Assembly (NCBI GenBank): GCA_010015805.1
Contig: ML978124.1
Location: 434,001-498,000 of the forward strand
From: Rhizodiscina lignyota
Lineage: Eukaryota > Ascomycota > Dothideomycetes > Aulographales > Rhizodiscinaceae
Direction: 5' to 3'
Length of the DNA stretch: 64,000 nt
Part shown: one piece after another, positions 12,220-25,400 of the stretch
Numbering within the stretch: the first letter of the stretch is position 1
How the letters are laid out: every line of letters begins with the position of its first letter
Notes under the pieces: generated by a model
Seen by the model: the letters and a program-made list of their open reading frames with translations, nothing else
The model's database searches: none
What the model was told of the DNA's origin: nothing
Made by a program: the position numbers and the translations under genes

Positions 12220-14345
12220 GCGGACTTGTATATTTTCTGGATTGTATCAATTAACCTGCATCTAGCGACGGTCATGGGTTGGTTTGGGCTTGTAAAGCAC
12301 TGTACTGCGGCATATATATACACATCGGCCATTGTATTATCTCGATCTTCTGTACATATACACAATTGCGCATCCAATGGAAAAGATTCATCGGTGCTTT
12401 CAAATGATCTTGAGTCTTTGAGCAAGCTGTGATCAGAGTGCACGACGAACTCTCAAATGCATCTCCATCCACATGCGCCGTACTTCAAGACAACAACTCC
12501 TTCTCGCTCACTCGGAGATACTTTTTTGACTTAAACACCAGCGGTTTGTTTATTATGACACCTTTACAACCTCTTTGCATTCTTAATCTTTTGAAGCCAG
12601 CTATCAATGCGCAGACTAGCGAATTAGAATTATACGCCTCACGTCGAGCCAATAAGAGCGGTTTCCCAGATGAACTCACAGGCTCCGCTTGGACAACGCA
12701 ACGACGCCGAACGCAACAAGTTTAACTCCCAATCTCACGACCAAGCCTTCAGGGATGGTACGTACCCTTATCCGGAGCGCCATCGTCCGAGGAGACGGGG
12801 CTGCACAGATCGGCATCGCTCGCCTTCGACATTCCCATGGTCTCCAGACTGCATCTTCGCTATTCGCGGCGGCGACGGCGCCGCGTTCGAGCTGTCTGTC
12901 TGTCTGGGCCGCAGGGCAGCGTCGAGGTAGAAGCGCTCCTTTGCGAATCGGGGAACTTTGTTTTACAACTGCTGAGTTCGATTGGCGTGGCGACTGCGGG
13001 CTGTTCCTTGGGACGGGCGTCATGTCCGAGGGGTCTCTTCGTGCGCGCAGAAGACTGAAGAACGTGAAGTGGATGGAGCAGTTCGGCAGCGTGGAGGTCA
13101 AAGCGCTCGAATAGTGGTCTCATTCTGGAGTCTCGTGCCGTGACGGATCTAAATGATGGATCGTTTCCGGTTGACGAGTAAGCAATTGCGTACATGGTGC
13201 GTCGTATTCGAGGGGCTTTGATAGCGAGAGGCGCGAGAGGCGGAGCGTGACGGTAACGGGGGAGATGTTCGGGAGAGGAGTGCTGTGAGGAGGGATACGT
13301 TAAGTCTTGAGAAGAAAGTACATGGCTAAGAGGCTGCAACCCGCATGGATGATGAAGGATCTCCGAAGGGAAGGAAGATATAATCTTACTACTTCCAAGG
13401 ACTAGAATTGAGCAAAATTCTTGATTGGAATGAAGAACCACAGCCATGACGCAAAGAATATCCTAAATACTTGCCTTAGACCAGCATATCCAGAGTGTGA
13501 ACAGGGCAGAGAGGAACGAAGTAGCAGTCTTTTCAACATCTTAAGTACACGCAGCGGTCGCCTCTGATACAATGCGGATTGCACACGTCACCCAAGACCA
13601 AAGACAAGTTTTCAAATACCTGTATTCCATTCTTCGCGGCCTCCATTCTTGCTCTGAACGTACACACACCACCATCTATGAACAAGAGCGGCCCGCAAAA
13701 CGCGACCATCTACCGGGGAAAAAGGCGAGAAAAAGTATTACAAGGGAAAAAAAAAGGGGGTGCAATCCTCCACAGTTTCGATTTATCCAAAGTTTCAAAA
13801 AGGGGTTGCAAGCAACTAGTCGCAAGAAGAGGAAGAAAGCCAGAAAGTATAAGCGGAGATCGACTGTCTCGACCAGTCAACTGTGCCCATCAACCAGCCG
13901 CAAGAAACGAAAACAAAAGCAAAGATTCCAAACTTTTCGTCTCGAATTAAAAACAAAGGAAAACACAGCTGTGACGGCCGTCTAGGGCAGTGAATGGGTA
14001 CTGGTACCGAATTATGAAAACATGGTTCCGAAGGCGAGAAGACTCGGCTTATGGGGGAATTGAGGAAAAACGGACAGAGAAAGTAGGGGGAAGAGAAAAA
14101 GGTGTGTCGGTGGTCGGCCGTGACAGACGTAGCTCGTCCATAAAGGTGTGGAAAAAAAATCCCTTTCCACTGGGGAATGCCGCTGCAAAAGAAAAAGTCC
14201 CAGGCCCATTAAGCACTCTTTCCCCCCATCGCAATGCGCAGGAAAAACACCCGGAAAACAAAAGCCCCAAAAACCAACGCGTGATCCAGTCTCTTCTCTT
14301 CGATCTTCTTCTTCAGCAACCTCCTCTTCCACTCCATTGAGGTGC
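12220..14345. other. Convergent intergenic region with purine-rich tract
   Basis: This is the 3' space between two convergent genes. Frames at 12676-13114 on both strands overlap and have biased composition but no motif. A long purine-rich (plus strand) tract spans about 13690-14180, which is a pyrimidine-rich 3' region for the minus-strand zinc-finger gene. Nothing else is supported. Confidence 0.35.
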
Positions 14346-16650
14346 TCAAAACATGCCACTTCCATCCGTGCCCACACCCACGCCCATTCCGTCCATCTGA
14401 CCAAGGCCACCAAGACCTGCGCCCGCAACGTTTACTCCGTTTACATCTCCGAGTCCGACGTTCAGGCCTGCGAGGTTCGGCATGTTGAGTTTGAGGTCGG
14501 GGTTGCAAGGGGGTGAGTGCTGGCGATGGTACTTGAGACCGTTCAAGTTCTTGTAGCGCTTGCCGCAGACTTCACATCTGTACGGCTTCTCCTTCTCCAT
14601 GCCCACGGTGCCAGGGTAGGGGATCGAGGTGAGGGGATCGACGATGGAGTAGGTGCCGTCGGGGTTCGAGCGGAGCTGTTGGTTTTGATGTCCGTGCTAG
14701 AGAAGACGTCACTTCCAATGTCCCAAAGGGATTATATCTAGGCAGGGGAAAAGGGATCTAAGCAGAACGAGTGTACTAACCTGTTTGTGATACTTCAGTC
14801 CATTCTGGTTCTTGTACGCCTTCTCACACCCAATGACCGGACATCTGAACGGTTTGTTCTCGGCATCGATTCCCGTGCCCGTAACGCCAGCGCCCAATCT
14901 ACCAGCCAGCTGCTGTTGCACCGCACGCGCCAGATCGGTATCGTTACCCAGCTGACCAGTGCGCAGCGCATACTGCAACTGCTGCTGCGTCAGACCACCG
15001 CCTTGCTTGCTGTACAGGCGCTTGGCGGGCTCGTCGATTGTAAGGCCGGACATGTCGTTTTGCAGACCCCCGCCAAAGTTGGCCGTGTTGCCCGCAAAGC
15101 CACCGTTGTTTCCCAGCGCGGCCCAGTCGAAGTTCGGGTTGTTCATCTGCATCTGCATCATCATGTCTGGCCCCATGGGAAGGCCGTGGAAATCCAAGTT
15201 GCCCATGTCGAACTCGGCGTGGGGCGTGCCGGGTATGCTGGAATCAGGAGACTTCTGAGATTGTGTCGCGGTTGCAGAGATGGGAGTGTTGAAGGCTGGG
15301 GTATTCACGGAAGAGACGGTTGGATTGTTGGGGAAGTTGAAGTTGGTGCCTGCAGGTGTGGTTGGTGTGGAAGACCGAAGGCCTTGGTGAGATTGCATGG
15401 TATTGGCGAGGTTCATGTTTAGAGGTGGTACTTGTGGAGTCGTCTGCTGGCCAAAGTTTTGCTGTTGCTGCTGCTGGAAGCCAAAGTTGGACTGCATTGG
15501 GGTTGGAGGTGCAGCGGTGTCATCCATTTCCATATCATCGAGGGTATCAACATCTTGCACAGGCGGGACAGGAGCAGGCTGTTGCTGTGGTTGAGTTTGC
15601 TGATTCGGTCTCTGCTGCTGTCCCGTCACGAGGGTTTGCGCGCTCTGAGCTCCTGCTCCGGGTGCCATAGCGCCAGTTGGTCTTCCACTTGGAATCTGCT
15701 GACTCGATGGCATCTGCAGACTTGATTGCATTTGCATCGGTCTCTGAAGTATCTGGTTCGACGGCTGTGCATGGTTCTCTTCGTAGTGCTGTAGAAGTTC
15801 GTGTAGCGAGTCCAGTGTGATGCCGCAGCAGGTGTAGTCTCGAAGGAAGTTCGCCTCCATCTTCGGCAAGTAGGAAGACGAGTGGAAAGACGGCGATTGG
15901 TGGAAGGCATAGGGTGACGTCCCAGTCATGAGTATGCTATACAACGTTAGTTAACGTCTGCTATCAAGCGCGAGGCGTTTGCTTCATGCAGAGTAATGCT
16001 TACTCGTCTCGAACCCAACTCCCAACAGACACGCCTCCCCAGCTCATGCCATTCGCAAAGCTCCCCGCAGCGCTCTCGCGCCGGGGCCGCTCCACGCGAC
16101 CTGGAATCTGTCGCGCTCCTGATCCATAGTAGGACGATGGAAGGCCGTTGGAGATGGAATCTTGGCGGCCCGTCACACTGAGCCTGCCGTCATTGCCGTT
16201 GCGCGCGCCAATGTTTATGGCGGACGACTGGTTTCCCGTCGCACCGGCCTCTTGCAGCGCGAAAGTGAGATTCGATGTCTGGTTGCGCGGGGACTGGGAG
16301 TTGAATCGCGGCGGTGTGGCGATGTCGAGGGGCGCCGCGGCAGTGTCCATGTCATCGGCCGCGCGCAGCGGGGGAGAGTCTGGGAAGAGGGGGAAGCTGG
16401 TGTCCCCGGAGTCCTCGAAGAGAATGTCGGAGTCGAGGAAGGCGCTGTTCGCCTCGATCTCGACGGGCTTCTTGTGCCACGAGAAGTAGAGGTCCTTGCC
16501 TTTTCGCGGCCGCCCAGCGGCTCCAAAGTGCGAGGCGACTGGGCAGACGGGAGTGGTGACGGGAGTGCTGTCCGCGGTCGATTCTCTGCCACGATCGCTG
16601 GTTGAAGGCGAGTGGACAAGAGGCGGCGGTGTGTCTTTCAGGTCCCGCAT
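14346..16650 (-). CDS. SFP1-like C2H2 zinc-finger transcription factor
   Basis: Three exons (16004-16650, 14781-15936, 14346-14696) join to 717 residues. Two C-terminal C2H2 fingers are clear: [20 protein letters not shown] (about 580-604, split by the second intron after KYHKQ) and [19 protein letters not shown] (about 640-660). An upstream [20 protein letters not shown] segment resembles the degenerate N-terminal finger of fungal Sfp1 proteins. Between them lies a long Gln/Pro/Asn-rich low-complexity region, typical of activation domains. Yeast Sfp1 controls ribosomal-protein and ribosome-biogenesis genes downstream of TORC1; the same role here is inference. The N-terminus ([24 protein letters not shown]) is Ser/Thr-rich. 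The start could lie further upstream, since the reading frame stays open for some codons before 16650. Confidence 0.88.
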
Positions 16651-18274
16651 GCGATCGTAGGAGGTCGTCGATCTGGCGCAGCTCCGGAGTTATAGCCGCG
16701 GAAGTGGGTGGAGTGGCGTCGGGGCGTCAATTGCAGAGGCTCGAGGGCAGAGGGGATGCGACTCGAGGGGATTCGCAGGTGGGCAGCGATGCAGGTGGTG
16801 GTGTTTGATGGAGGTTAGAAGTGAAGCCGGCTGGGAGCGTGTAATGTTGTCGTCGAGCAGCGTGCATGGCATGGCGTGTGCCGGGTGGGTACAGGGACTG
16901 GGGCTCTAGTGGGCGGTGACGGCAGCACACACGAACGAAATCGTCCCAAGAGCAGGCGCTCCGATCACATCACACTCAGAACAGCGCGCGCATCAGCATG
17001 GAAGCAGGCGAGCGAGAGCGAGAGTGCAGAGACCCTGAGCGCCACCAAATCATTCCGGATGCTGTTGCCAGATTCCGCATCGAAACTAGGGCGCCACGCG
17101 ACGCTGCTCGCTCGCGCTGAGGGCACTGTTCAAGAGCCAGCCATGTCTCCGAGACACTGCGCACCTCGAGTAATCGCGCGCAGTGCCGCCTCAGTGCCTG
17201 TGCCGCACGTTGCTTTTGGGAGAGACGCACTGGGCCGCTGCTCATCTCGCAGCGAGATGGCTTCCATGCTGTCTGCCTATAAGACTATATAGAGGCACAC
17301 CGGCAGCGCTCTCTCGCCTCGCTTGCACTGCGCTCGCCGTCACATCTGCGCGCCTTGACTCCGACGGGCCGGCGAGATCCACGCGAAGGCTTCTAGAAAA
17401 CGCATAGCTGAAACGCCTTATCGATTGCTTCCACGTGGGAGCCGTTTCCAAACAGCTGCTCGCCTCCAGCGCGCTCTCGAAGCTGCGCGTTCGACTCCGT
17501 TTTAATTCATGCTGAATAGCAATCGGGGCAATGCTCCACAATACAAGCACTCGCTCGCAGCGCTCAGCGACGAGTCAACTTCCCAGCTTGGCAGAGTAGC
17601 GAGGAATGGCGAGGCGATCGCCGGCTAAGGAGAGCAACCCTGGAAATAGCTCGGAAAAGGAAAGCAAGCCGGGCTCACGGGCCGAGACTCATTTCGAGCG
17701 TAGAGCGGATGTCGCCTGGCGCCAGTGCGGAACGCTTTTACGTTAAAGCTCCGCGAGATTAGTTGTTAAATGACACGCCGTTTATGCCACTGAATTCCAT
17801 AAGCATGACAGGCCGCCTCCAGCGCATCCTGGAGATCGAACTGCCCTACAGCCGCATACTGCACCTAACGAAGCCCTCCTCCGACTGCCGTGACGGGCCG
17901 ACTGGAATGCTTGCCAATTGCGTTCCTTTTGTCGAGTGGGCTAATAGAACAGCCCGATACACACAATTGATGCGACTGACGGCATAATGAAGTCACAGGA
18001 TAACCAGGAATGGGTGACGCTTGATAGGTGAGATTGGCTACCCGAGAAGCCGAGGTATGGCGAGAACGCGATGCTCTACAGCTGTACAGGGGTAAGCTCG
18101 AACACAGCGTCCACGCAATAAAATGGAGCCTGGACCGCTTGCCACTGGAGTGATATTTTGGGACAAGGTCCAGACAATTGAGAAAGAAAGAGAAAGAACG
18201 GGAAAAGAGGGGGTCGTGAGAGCTTGTTGAGAGGCTCTATTTTGCTTGACTATTTTCAATATTTCTCCACTATA
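16651..18274. other. 1.6-kb gene-free region upstream of the SFP1-like gene
   Basis: G+C-rich in its left half, with many CGCG and GCGAGC words. No frame with family resemblance was found on either strand. It probably holds the promoter and a long 5' leader of the SFP1-like gene and the 3' end of the esterase transcript. Confidence 0.4.
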
Positions 18275-20465
18275 TCACTCAAACAAATGGTCCAAAGGCT
18301 GCCCAATCACGTCACATTGTTTGGCGTCAGGGAACGGCTTCATCACTGAGTTCCACTGCAGCTCCAACATCTCCGGATTACTGGCATCGACCGGCTTCCA
18401 AGGCCCAGAGAAGGAAATCTGATTCAGGGTATTCCAATAGCCTCTCACTCTCAGGTACTCCGGATCCGGATTGGGATTGAGGTTTCTCCCAAACGCCGTC
18501 CAGTAGTCGAGGCACAGCTGTGAGAACGGCATGTCGTTCTCATCACGCGCCGGGAAGCCACCACGGGCAACATTGCCGAAGGTGTTGGCCAGATCGCCAG
18601 CATGGCACTTGTAGTACTCTAGTGACGGGTCGCCGAATGGATGTGAAGGCGTGACTGGAGGGAGGCAAACGCCATTCATATTATACCCTGGATCTTGATA
18701 TGTGCGGTTGAACTCGAAGTACCATATATCCGGCAAGACGCCGAACTTGACGCCGGCATATGCCGTGTATTGGCTTGAACAGTGGAAAGAGTTGTCCGTG
18801 TAGATGCGCGTCGTAGTGTTGAACACTCGCAGAGTCATGTTGGATCCCATTCCTAAGGGGAAGGCGCCAGAAGATATGATTGCATTGGCGCTGAGCTTGA
18901 GCGATGCTGCCATGTCGTCAATTCCAGTGGTGAGATTTGTTGTGTGGAAGAATGGTGCAAGGACTCCTCCTTCGTCACGATTGACGCCAAGCATCACTGG
19001 AACGGAGTTGGTGTCGGTTCCCTTGGCGCTGGCGTTTAGATTTAAGTAAGAACTTCTCAAATACTTTCCGTCAATAACTGGATTGCTATTGTCAATGTTA
19101 GAGAGCTACTGATTTACCAGACATACTGGCCACACTGGTAGACTCACTTGGATATCGTCTTCAAGCCGGAGATGAGTGCAGTTGCATTGTACCCCTGCAA
19201 GCACGCCAGCTGGTCCTTGGCAGAGTCACACCCTGTCTCTTGAAGAATTGGGATAGTAGACTGATTGACTGATTGCGAAATGGGAAGATATGGCTCGAGG
19301 TAGAGGCTCTGAATGATGGCTCCGTGGAAGAGGCCTTTGGCTTCCGGGGACGCTATGAGTGCTGCCACACTCACGGCACCGGCTGATTCTCCATAAATCG
19401 TCACGCGATTAGGGTCTCCCCCAAAGCGAGAAATATATTTCTGCACCCATTGCAAACCGGCAATGCAATCGGAGAGCCAGTAATTGCCGTTATGGACGCC
19501 ATCCTCGAAAGCCAGGAAGCCAAGGGTGCCGAGTCGGTAGGCAAGGTCGACCATCACGACATCTCCACGAGCCGCAGTATTACCGCCGTCGTTGGTAGGG
19601 TTGCTTGCTGAGCCTGTAGTGAAGCCCCCGCCGTAGATGTAGACCATCACAGGCTTTAGCTGTTGCTTCACCGGACTCCTCTCGCTTGGAAGGTGCGTCG
19701 TATACAAATTTAGGAACAAGCAGTCCGTGCTTCCATTGTTCGGTGGCTGCAGACACTCTGGCGCAGGATTGAGGGCAGAGTTTGTCCCAGTACCGTCGTA
19801 CAGCTTGGAATACGTAAATCTTTCTGGCTCCTTTGCAAATCGCACGCCCATGAATCGGAACGTCAGAAAATCTCGGTATCCAATTAGAGTTTGCTGACCA
19901 ACAGGTTGCGCAACCTGGAATCGAGCAGAAGTATCGGCAAAGGTGCTATTCGATGCAGGGGCGCTCTGAGTGCAAAGAGCGGGGAGACTTTCGTGGCAGG
20001 AGACACGGTGTACTTTCCCAGTGGCATCAATAGCTTCGCATAGTGCTTCGTAATGGTGTACCGCAGGCTGGCTTTCCGAATCAATCCAGAACAGCTGGTT
20101 GCTTGATACCCGGCCACTGTAAACTTCGTATGCCAAAGAGTAGTTCAACCCAGCACGAAAGTCTTGTCGCTTCGGTGACCATAAGTTCTCGCCCAGAGCT
20201 CCGCAAGCTTCGTATGCTGATGATAATTTGCTCTTTGCGCTCACAAGCACAGCAGCACTTGTCTTAGTGGTATCATTTGCTGCATTTGTCAGTATATTCT
20301 TGGCAGAGCCATAAAGAATTTGTTGAAATACGGACTGATCAAATCATCGGCAGCCAGGATGCTTATGTCGCCATAGCGGTCCGTTATAGGGCTGGGGCCT
20401 CCAAACGCAGTTGATGCAAGTGAAAATAAAATAAAATTCGCGAGCATTGCAGTTTGACGTGTCAT
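18275..20465 (-). CDS. Secreted type-B carboxylesterase with N-terminal lectin-like module
   Basis: Three exons (20336-20465, 19148-20279, 18275-19085) join to 690 residues. The start MTRQTAMLANFILFSLASTA gives a good signal peptide; a longer in-frame start at 20528 would bury it and lies too close to the likely TATA element. Residues about 140-690 are a type-B carboxylesterase: oxyanion loop YIYGGGF (about 258-264), nucleophile elbow GESAGAVS (Ser342), acidic residue in VNRDEGG and candidate histidine in CHAGDL. Many NxS/T sites fit secretion. Residues about 44-150 are not part of the esterase fold. They carry four cysteines (about 69, 124, 138, 146) and an FWI motif in the spacing of C-type lectin-like domains. 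The first intron has an uncommon donor, GTCCGT, but a good TACTGAC branch site. Substrate unknown. Confidence 0.88.
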
Positions 20466-22493
20466 TGCGGCCTGGGGTCGCTGAAGCTGCAGGAACAATT
20501 CGACCAGCGCAAGGACTCGACATCTCACTATCCATGGTGAACGGCATCCTTATAAGGTAACCTCTGTGTCTTTTCCGTGCAATGTTGTCTGCTCCGCATC
20601 AGTTGAAGTTGGCTGATATTCACCGCCAAACACGGAAATGGCTGTCCTGCCTTTTGGCTAAATTCTCCTTTGGTGGACCGCACGTTCTTCGCAGTCCAAC
20701 TTTTCCATCGCCTGGTATCCCCCTCTTTCTAGAATTGAAGCGCGTGAGAACATCTGCTGAGCTGTACCATCATCCAGTCCGGCGGGGCTGGCATACGTTT
20801 TGGCTAAATCCTATTGCGGAGTAAAGGGCATCGGAAATAAAATTCCTAAAAAATTGGATTGGGAGATCATCAGCACCATCTTCGACCTTGATCCGCAATG
20901 TCGGTTCAAGGCTGGATCCATTCCATGCTTGGAGTGGGAGCATCTTCCTGAGCTGAAGGCCAAGCTCGTTCTTTGGCGATGGACGAACATCCTTCGATCT
21001 CCAGCGGCTTAAAAGGCTAATAAGCAAGGTACTAAAGGGCAATAAGCTTGGTCTCCACCTTCTGCCAGAGAAAGCATCCTTGAACTTGTGCCTGAGATTC
21101 CTGAATGCTGCATGCTGCATGGCATTGCGCTAGCGGAGAGATTGCCGACACTCGAGGGTAAAATAGTTTGGCTGTCGGGCGAGCTGTAAGGGCAAAGATC
21201 GAGCATGCACTTCAACGTCAGTGAGATTGGCTCTGAAAGCTTACTTCTACGTTATTTGGAGTGCATGTAATAATAGCAGTATCATGAGAAACTTGCGCAC
21301 TGTACGAAGGTATCAGGACTATACAACAGCTGTTTCGTATGTACAAATCTGCAGCCAGCTTTTTTTTGTCACCCTTGAGGTTGAGCACGAGCGACGTTGA
21401 CCGTCACGGACCGACGACTGTCCCCGACGGCTTGGCATCGTCTTGTCGTCTCAACTTCATGTCTACTGCATTTCACGACAGATCCGCTTTTAAATCAATA
21501 CACATCTGTTGTTGATGTTATCAAGTGTATATCCAGTAGTATTTCAACCTCGTATTCGATTGACTATGTCTTTGGACTTGTACGATGGCAGAAATCCTCT
21601 TTTTGATCACAGTTCCTCAACGCGCCATGTGCGCTTCTTCCTTCACTTCTCTTTCCTTAAGGCTGATCGACTCTTGACAAGTCGTACTATAATCGTACTA
21701 ATATCAAGTAAACACTTCAACCGTTGCTGTTGATTCCGATCTCGGATCTGTTGGCGGCGTTGCGGTGATTCTAATCGGAGGCGTTCACCGTGCAACACCT
21801 CCATCAATCCGGCAAACTTTAAAAATGGCCGAAGATTCCCCTTTTCCTTTATTCTCACGTGCTTATTACACGCTCTTCTTCGTTTGGCTTTTCTCGTACG
21901 ACTTTTCTCTGACGCGGAGGTGCATGACACGTGTTGCTCATTTCAAGAGTGCTCATCTTCCTCCGCGTACCTTCTATTCTAGGCAGACACTTCATCCAAC
22001 ACGCGGAAGAGCTCGGCAACTGGCGGATTTCTGGCGCTGCAGCCTGCAGAGCTAATTGCACCCCGCTGCTCATTTCCACAACACCTACTCTCTTGTGCAT
22101 TCCTTCCCTATTAGCCGAACTGTTCATTAAACGCGCCAAGAAGATCGGCAACTTCCAACGCTCGAACAACAACACTCACATACGCGCCTTGGAACAACAT
22201 CTTTCGGTTTCTCAACTCCCAAGTTCCTCATCTTGCTTGCACTTCTCGGTTGGTTGATCCTTCTATTGGATTCGTCAACTGGTAAGCCATTGCAAGATCT
22301 CAAAGCTGCTCAACAAGTCTTCACTCACAGCTTCGATCTCTCCACTGAGAGCACAGCTGACGCGTGATTTTGGCTTGACTTCAGCAAAACAGTACTGTTC
22401 CAATCCTGTCAACCAGCGTGTGGCATTCTCCAAGAAGCATTTGATACTCGTTACGGTGTCCTTGCTCACATTGCTTTTCTTGGAATCGACAAG
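20466..22493. other. 2-kb divergent region with duplicated short segment
   Basis: It lies between the divergent esterase and SCA7-domain genes. No gene is recognised. One plus-strand frame (21931-22257) contains two related segments (about 21956-22026 and 22089-22161) whose readings share PS-L-FI-A-GN residues. A GTAAGC donor near 22280 and a CTTCAG acceptor near 22384 could form a 5'-UTR intron of the downstream gene. Confidence 0.3.
20549..20557 (-). promoter_or_regulatory. TATA-like element upstream of esterase
   Basis: Minus-strand TTATAAGG lies about 85 nt before the chosen ATG at 20465, a normal distance for a fungal TATA box plus short leader. It supports 20465 over 20528 as the start. 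Functional use is inferred. Confidence 0.35.
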
Positions 22494-25400
22494 ATGGTGG
22501 ACTCCAAGTCCGATCCGCCTGATAGGCGCGCATCAAAGTCACAAATCCCGAAAAGATCCATCCCGCATCATCTGTCAATCACCGCAGCCAAGAGCAAGCG
22601 ATTTGTCCAGTCTGCTAGAGGCCGTCTGCAAAATCAGCGTGCTAGCGACTCTGAGATTTCACCTCAAGTTCCTAACCGCCCGAGCCAAGTTGACCTCATG
22701 AGGCCAAGCTCTGTAAGAAATTATGTCAAGGCTCTTGGGACACTCCTAACAAACACTTAGGACAACGTCTCACGGATCCCCAAGGCTGCTAATCTACACA
22801 AACCGCTGCCAAGCCGTCCGGTGCTTCAATACCAGCGTCAGAGCATCCATACCGAAGGCCGCACTCTCCTTGATGCCATCGATCATCGTGCCGCAGGACT
22901 GGCATTCCCGACGCTGTTACCGTCTGGCCCGTCTGGCCCACCTCCTGACCGGCCACTTCCTCCTCTGCCAAACAACCCTGCCCACTCCACAGAGGCACCG
23001 ACAAAGGTAGAGAAAGACAAGGGCCCCAAATCGAGCTCTCGGGCCAGCGACCGTGTGCCCAAGCCTTCGATGTTCTTATCCACGCTGCCAATGATTCCAC
23101 AGCCTACGAAAGTATCATCCAGCAAGCATACTCTCGTGGACAACAACTCCAAGGCGAAAGAAGTGTCTAGTCAGAAGGCGAAAGAGGTCTCTGATCCGAA
23201 GGCAAAGGCTCGAGAGGTAAAGGGTTCGGTGAATGTTGAAGAGCAATGTGGCGTACAATTCACGAACGGAGGCCGATGTACAAGGAATTTGCTATGTCAG
23301 ATCCACACTAAGGAAGCAAAGCGAGCAGTACCGGGCCGCAGTGTCTCATTTGACATTCTACTGGCAAGGTATCTGGCGAGGAATGCTCATGAAGACTTTC
23401 GCAGCACTATGGCTCGCTCAGTAAGTGACAAAGATCAAAATATTCCCGCAGTGCTACTTGTTACGCCACTATCAGGACACATCATCGGATGGAGGGTCTT
23501 CCTGGTTGGAAGCTGAGCGGAGTCGTGCTACAATCAACTATGATTCCACTGAACCCCGCTCTGTAAGTCTCAATGACCCAAACCTACAATGCTCTGTGTG
23601 ACGTACACTTTAGAATGTGGAGACAAATATCCGCCCTCCCGCTATCTCTGCAGAGCGTAGCCGTCTGCCGAGACGTATGTTTCGCACGCGACGCAGACTC
23701 CCCGCAGGTGAGCAAGGGAGCCCGTCGGAGAAGAAGAACCTTGGTAATTCGCGTGCCGTGATGACCAACGCAACTCGCCATGAGGAGGCTCCAAAAGACC
23801 CATCTCATGCTGAGGGCTCTACTACGGCGGAGCAGTCGGCCACACCATCGCTTCCGAACTCGCCACATGGCTCCTCTGAGAATCTTGCAGCTGACTACCA
23901 AGACGAGATACGTGACGACCTTAGCCTTATGCTTGAGGAAAACCCAGCTGCAGGTAGGCTTTGCTCCCTTGACTTGTCCACAATTGTATTCCCAACCCGA
24001 TGTCGCAAACAATCTGCGATATATTCCCTTGGAACCTATCTGTTGGCCCCATCTCAACAATGATATGCGTGACCCCACTCGCTGTGATTATATTGCACTG
24101 TATGCCAAAACAGCTAATGTGCTTTCACTTGCAGGTCAAGATACCGAGAATCATACCGGGCAGGCCCAGAACGTAGTGATTCAGGCACAATCCAACGCTG
24201 TGGTGCCTGAGCATGCACCTGAACCTGTACTTCCGCCATTGAGGCCTCCTCCAACCTATCCCTTTGCTCGCAAGGAGAAGGTCCATAGGCCTCCTCCCAT
24301 TGGCTTCCCCAAGCTCGTTTCGTCACCACTGTCCAATTGTATCAACCCTAACGACCTTCCATCTCCTCCGCGTTCTTTCTCGCGTGTGGCACCAGGCAGC
24401 GCGTCGTTCGTTGCATCTGAGGATGTACCCTCGGTCGAGTCTGGCGAAGAGACTCTGCCATTGCCCAAGCAGATGCGGCCCTTCACCACCGATGGCAGCC
24501 CTGAACCAGTCCAAAGGAATGCCGTCGAGCCCAAGGACCCTCCGTTGAGGCGTCTCCCGCGGAGGCCGACGCTTGTTACCCCGACGCTTGATAGCGAGTT
24601 GGAACGCCAAAGGTCTCATAGAGGAATAATGGGTTCGATTCCCATGCCTCCAATTGCGAGAAGGGCTCTTCCTCTTTCCCCTCTTCCACGTGAGAAGTCG
24701 GTCGCCAACTTCACAGCTCGATTCGAACGCAGCAACACAGAACGTGCGTCTGCTGGTGAACCTGACATCGCAGAAGGCAAGGCAGTTATCGAGGCTGGCG
24801 GCGCAAAGGACGTCGCGGTCGTTGAGCCTGGCAACGCGAAGGATGATTCACTCGTTGAGACTAGTGACGTGAAGGACGATTCACTGGTTGAGCCTGGCAA
24901 GGCAAAGGACTCTGTGGTGCCTGAGCCGAACATTTCGACAGACAAAGCGATCACCGAGACTGGCAACGGAAAAGAAACAGAGGTTGCTGAACTTGGTGGC
25001 GTTAAAGACGTCGAGGCTGCGGTGGAGCGAGACTGGAACTCACCAAGGCGTCCATCTGTGAAGGACACAGAATTCTCCGGGCCAAAGCTTAAGGTTGCTG
25101 CAGAGGCCGACTCTTTCATTTTTGGTGAGGCAGGCACGCACCGCGCTAATTATGATCCAATCTCCCGGGGCAAAAGTTTTGTTCGGCGTATGAGTGGTAA
25201 CACTTCCTTCCCCCTCGCTCGCACCTCAACCTTCGAGGAACCCACCACCACACTTGATTTTCTGTCTATCCCTGGCAAGATCAAAAACAAGGAAGCGAGC
25301 AGTGGCAACGGTGTTGATCGTCTCGAATCCGCTCAGAACTTGGAGCCTGAGCCGCGCCTCTCACTCAACAGCTCCAACGCACTCGACACCAAAAAGGCTG

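Noticed and set aside
12676-13114. Overlapping 141-codon frames on both strands
   Set aside because: Neither has a recognisable motif or codon pattern; mutual mirror frames in a G+C-rich stretch are expected by chance.
13572-13985. Lys/Arg-rich 137-codon plus-strand frame
   Set aside because: Arises from a purine-rich tract that is probably the 3' region of the minus-strand zinc-finger gene; no domain and strongly biased composition.
14787-15422. 211-codon plus-strand frame opposite the SFP1-like gene
   Set aside because: Antisense of Gln/Asn/Pro-rich codons; no motif, and the minus-strand C2H2 fingers are unambiguous.
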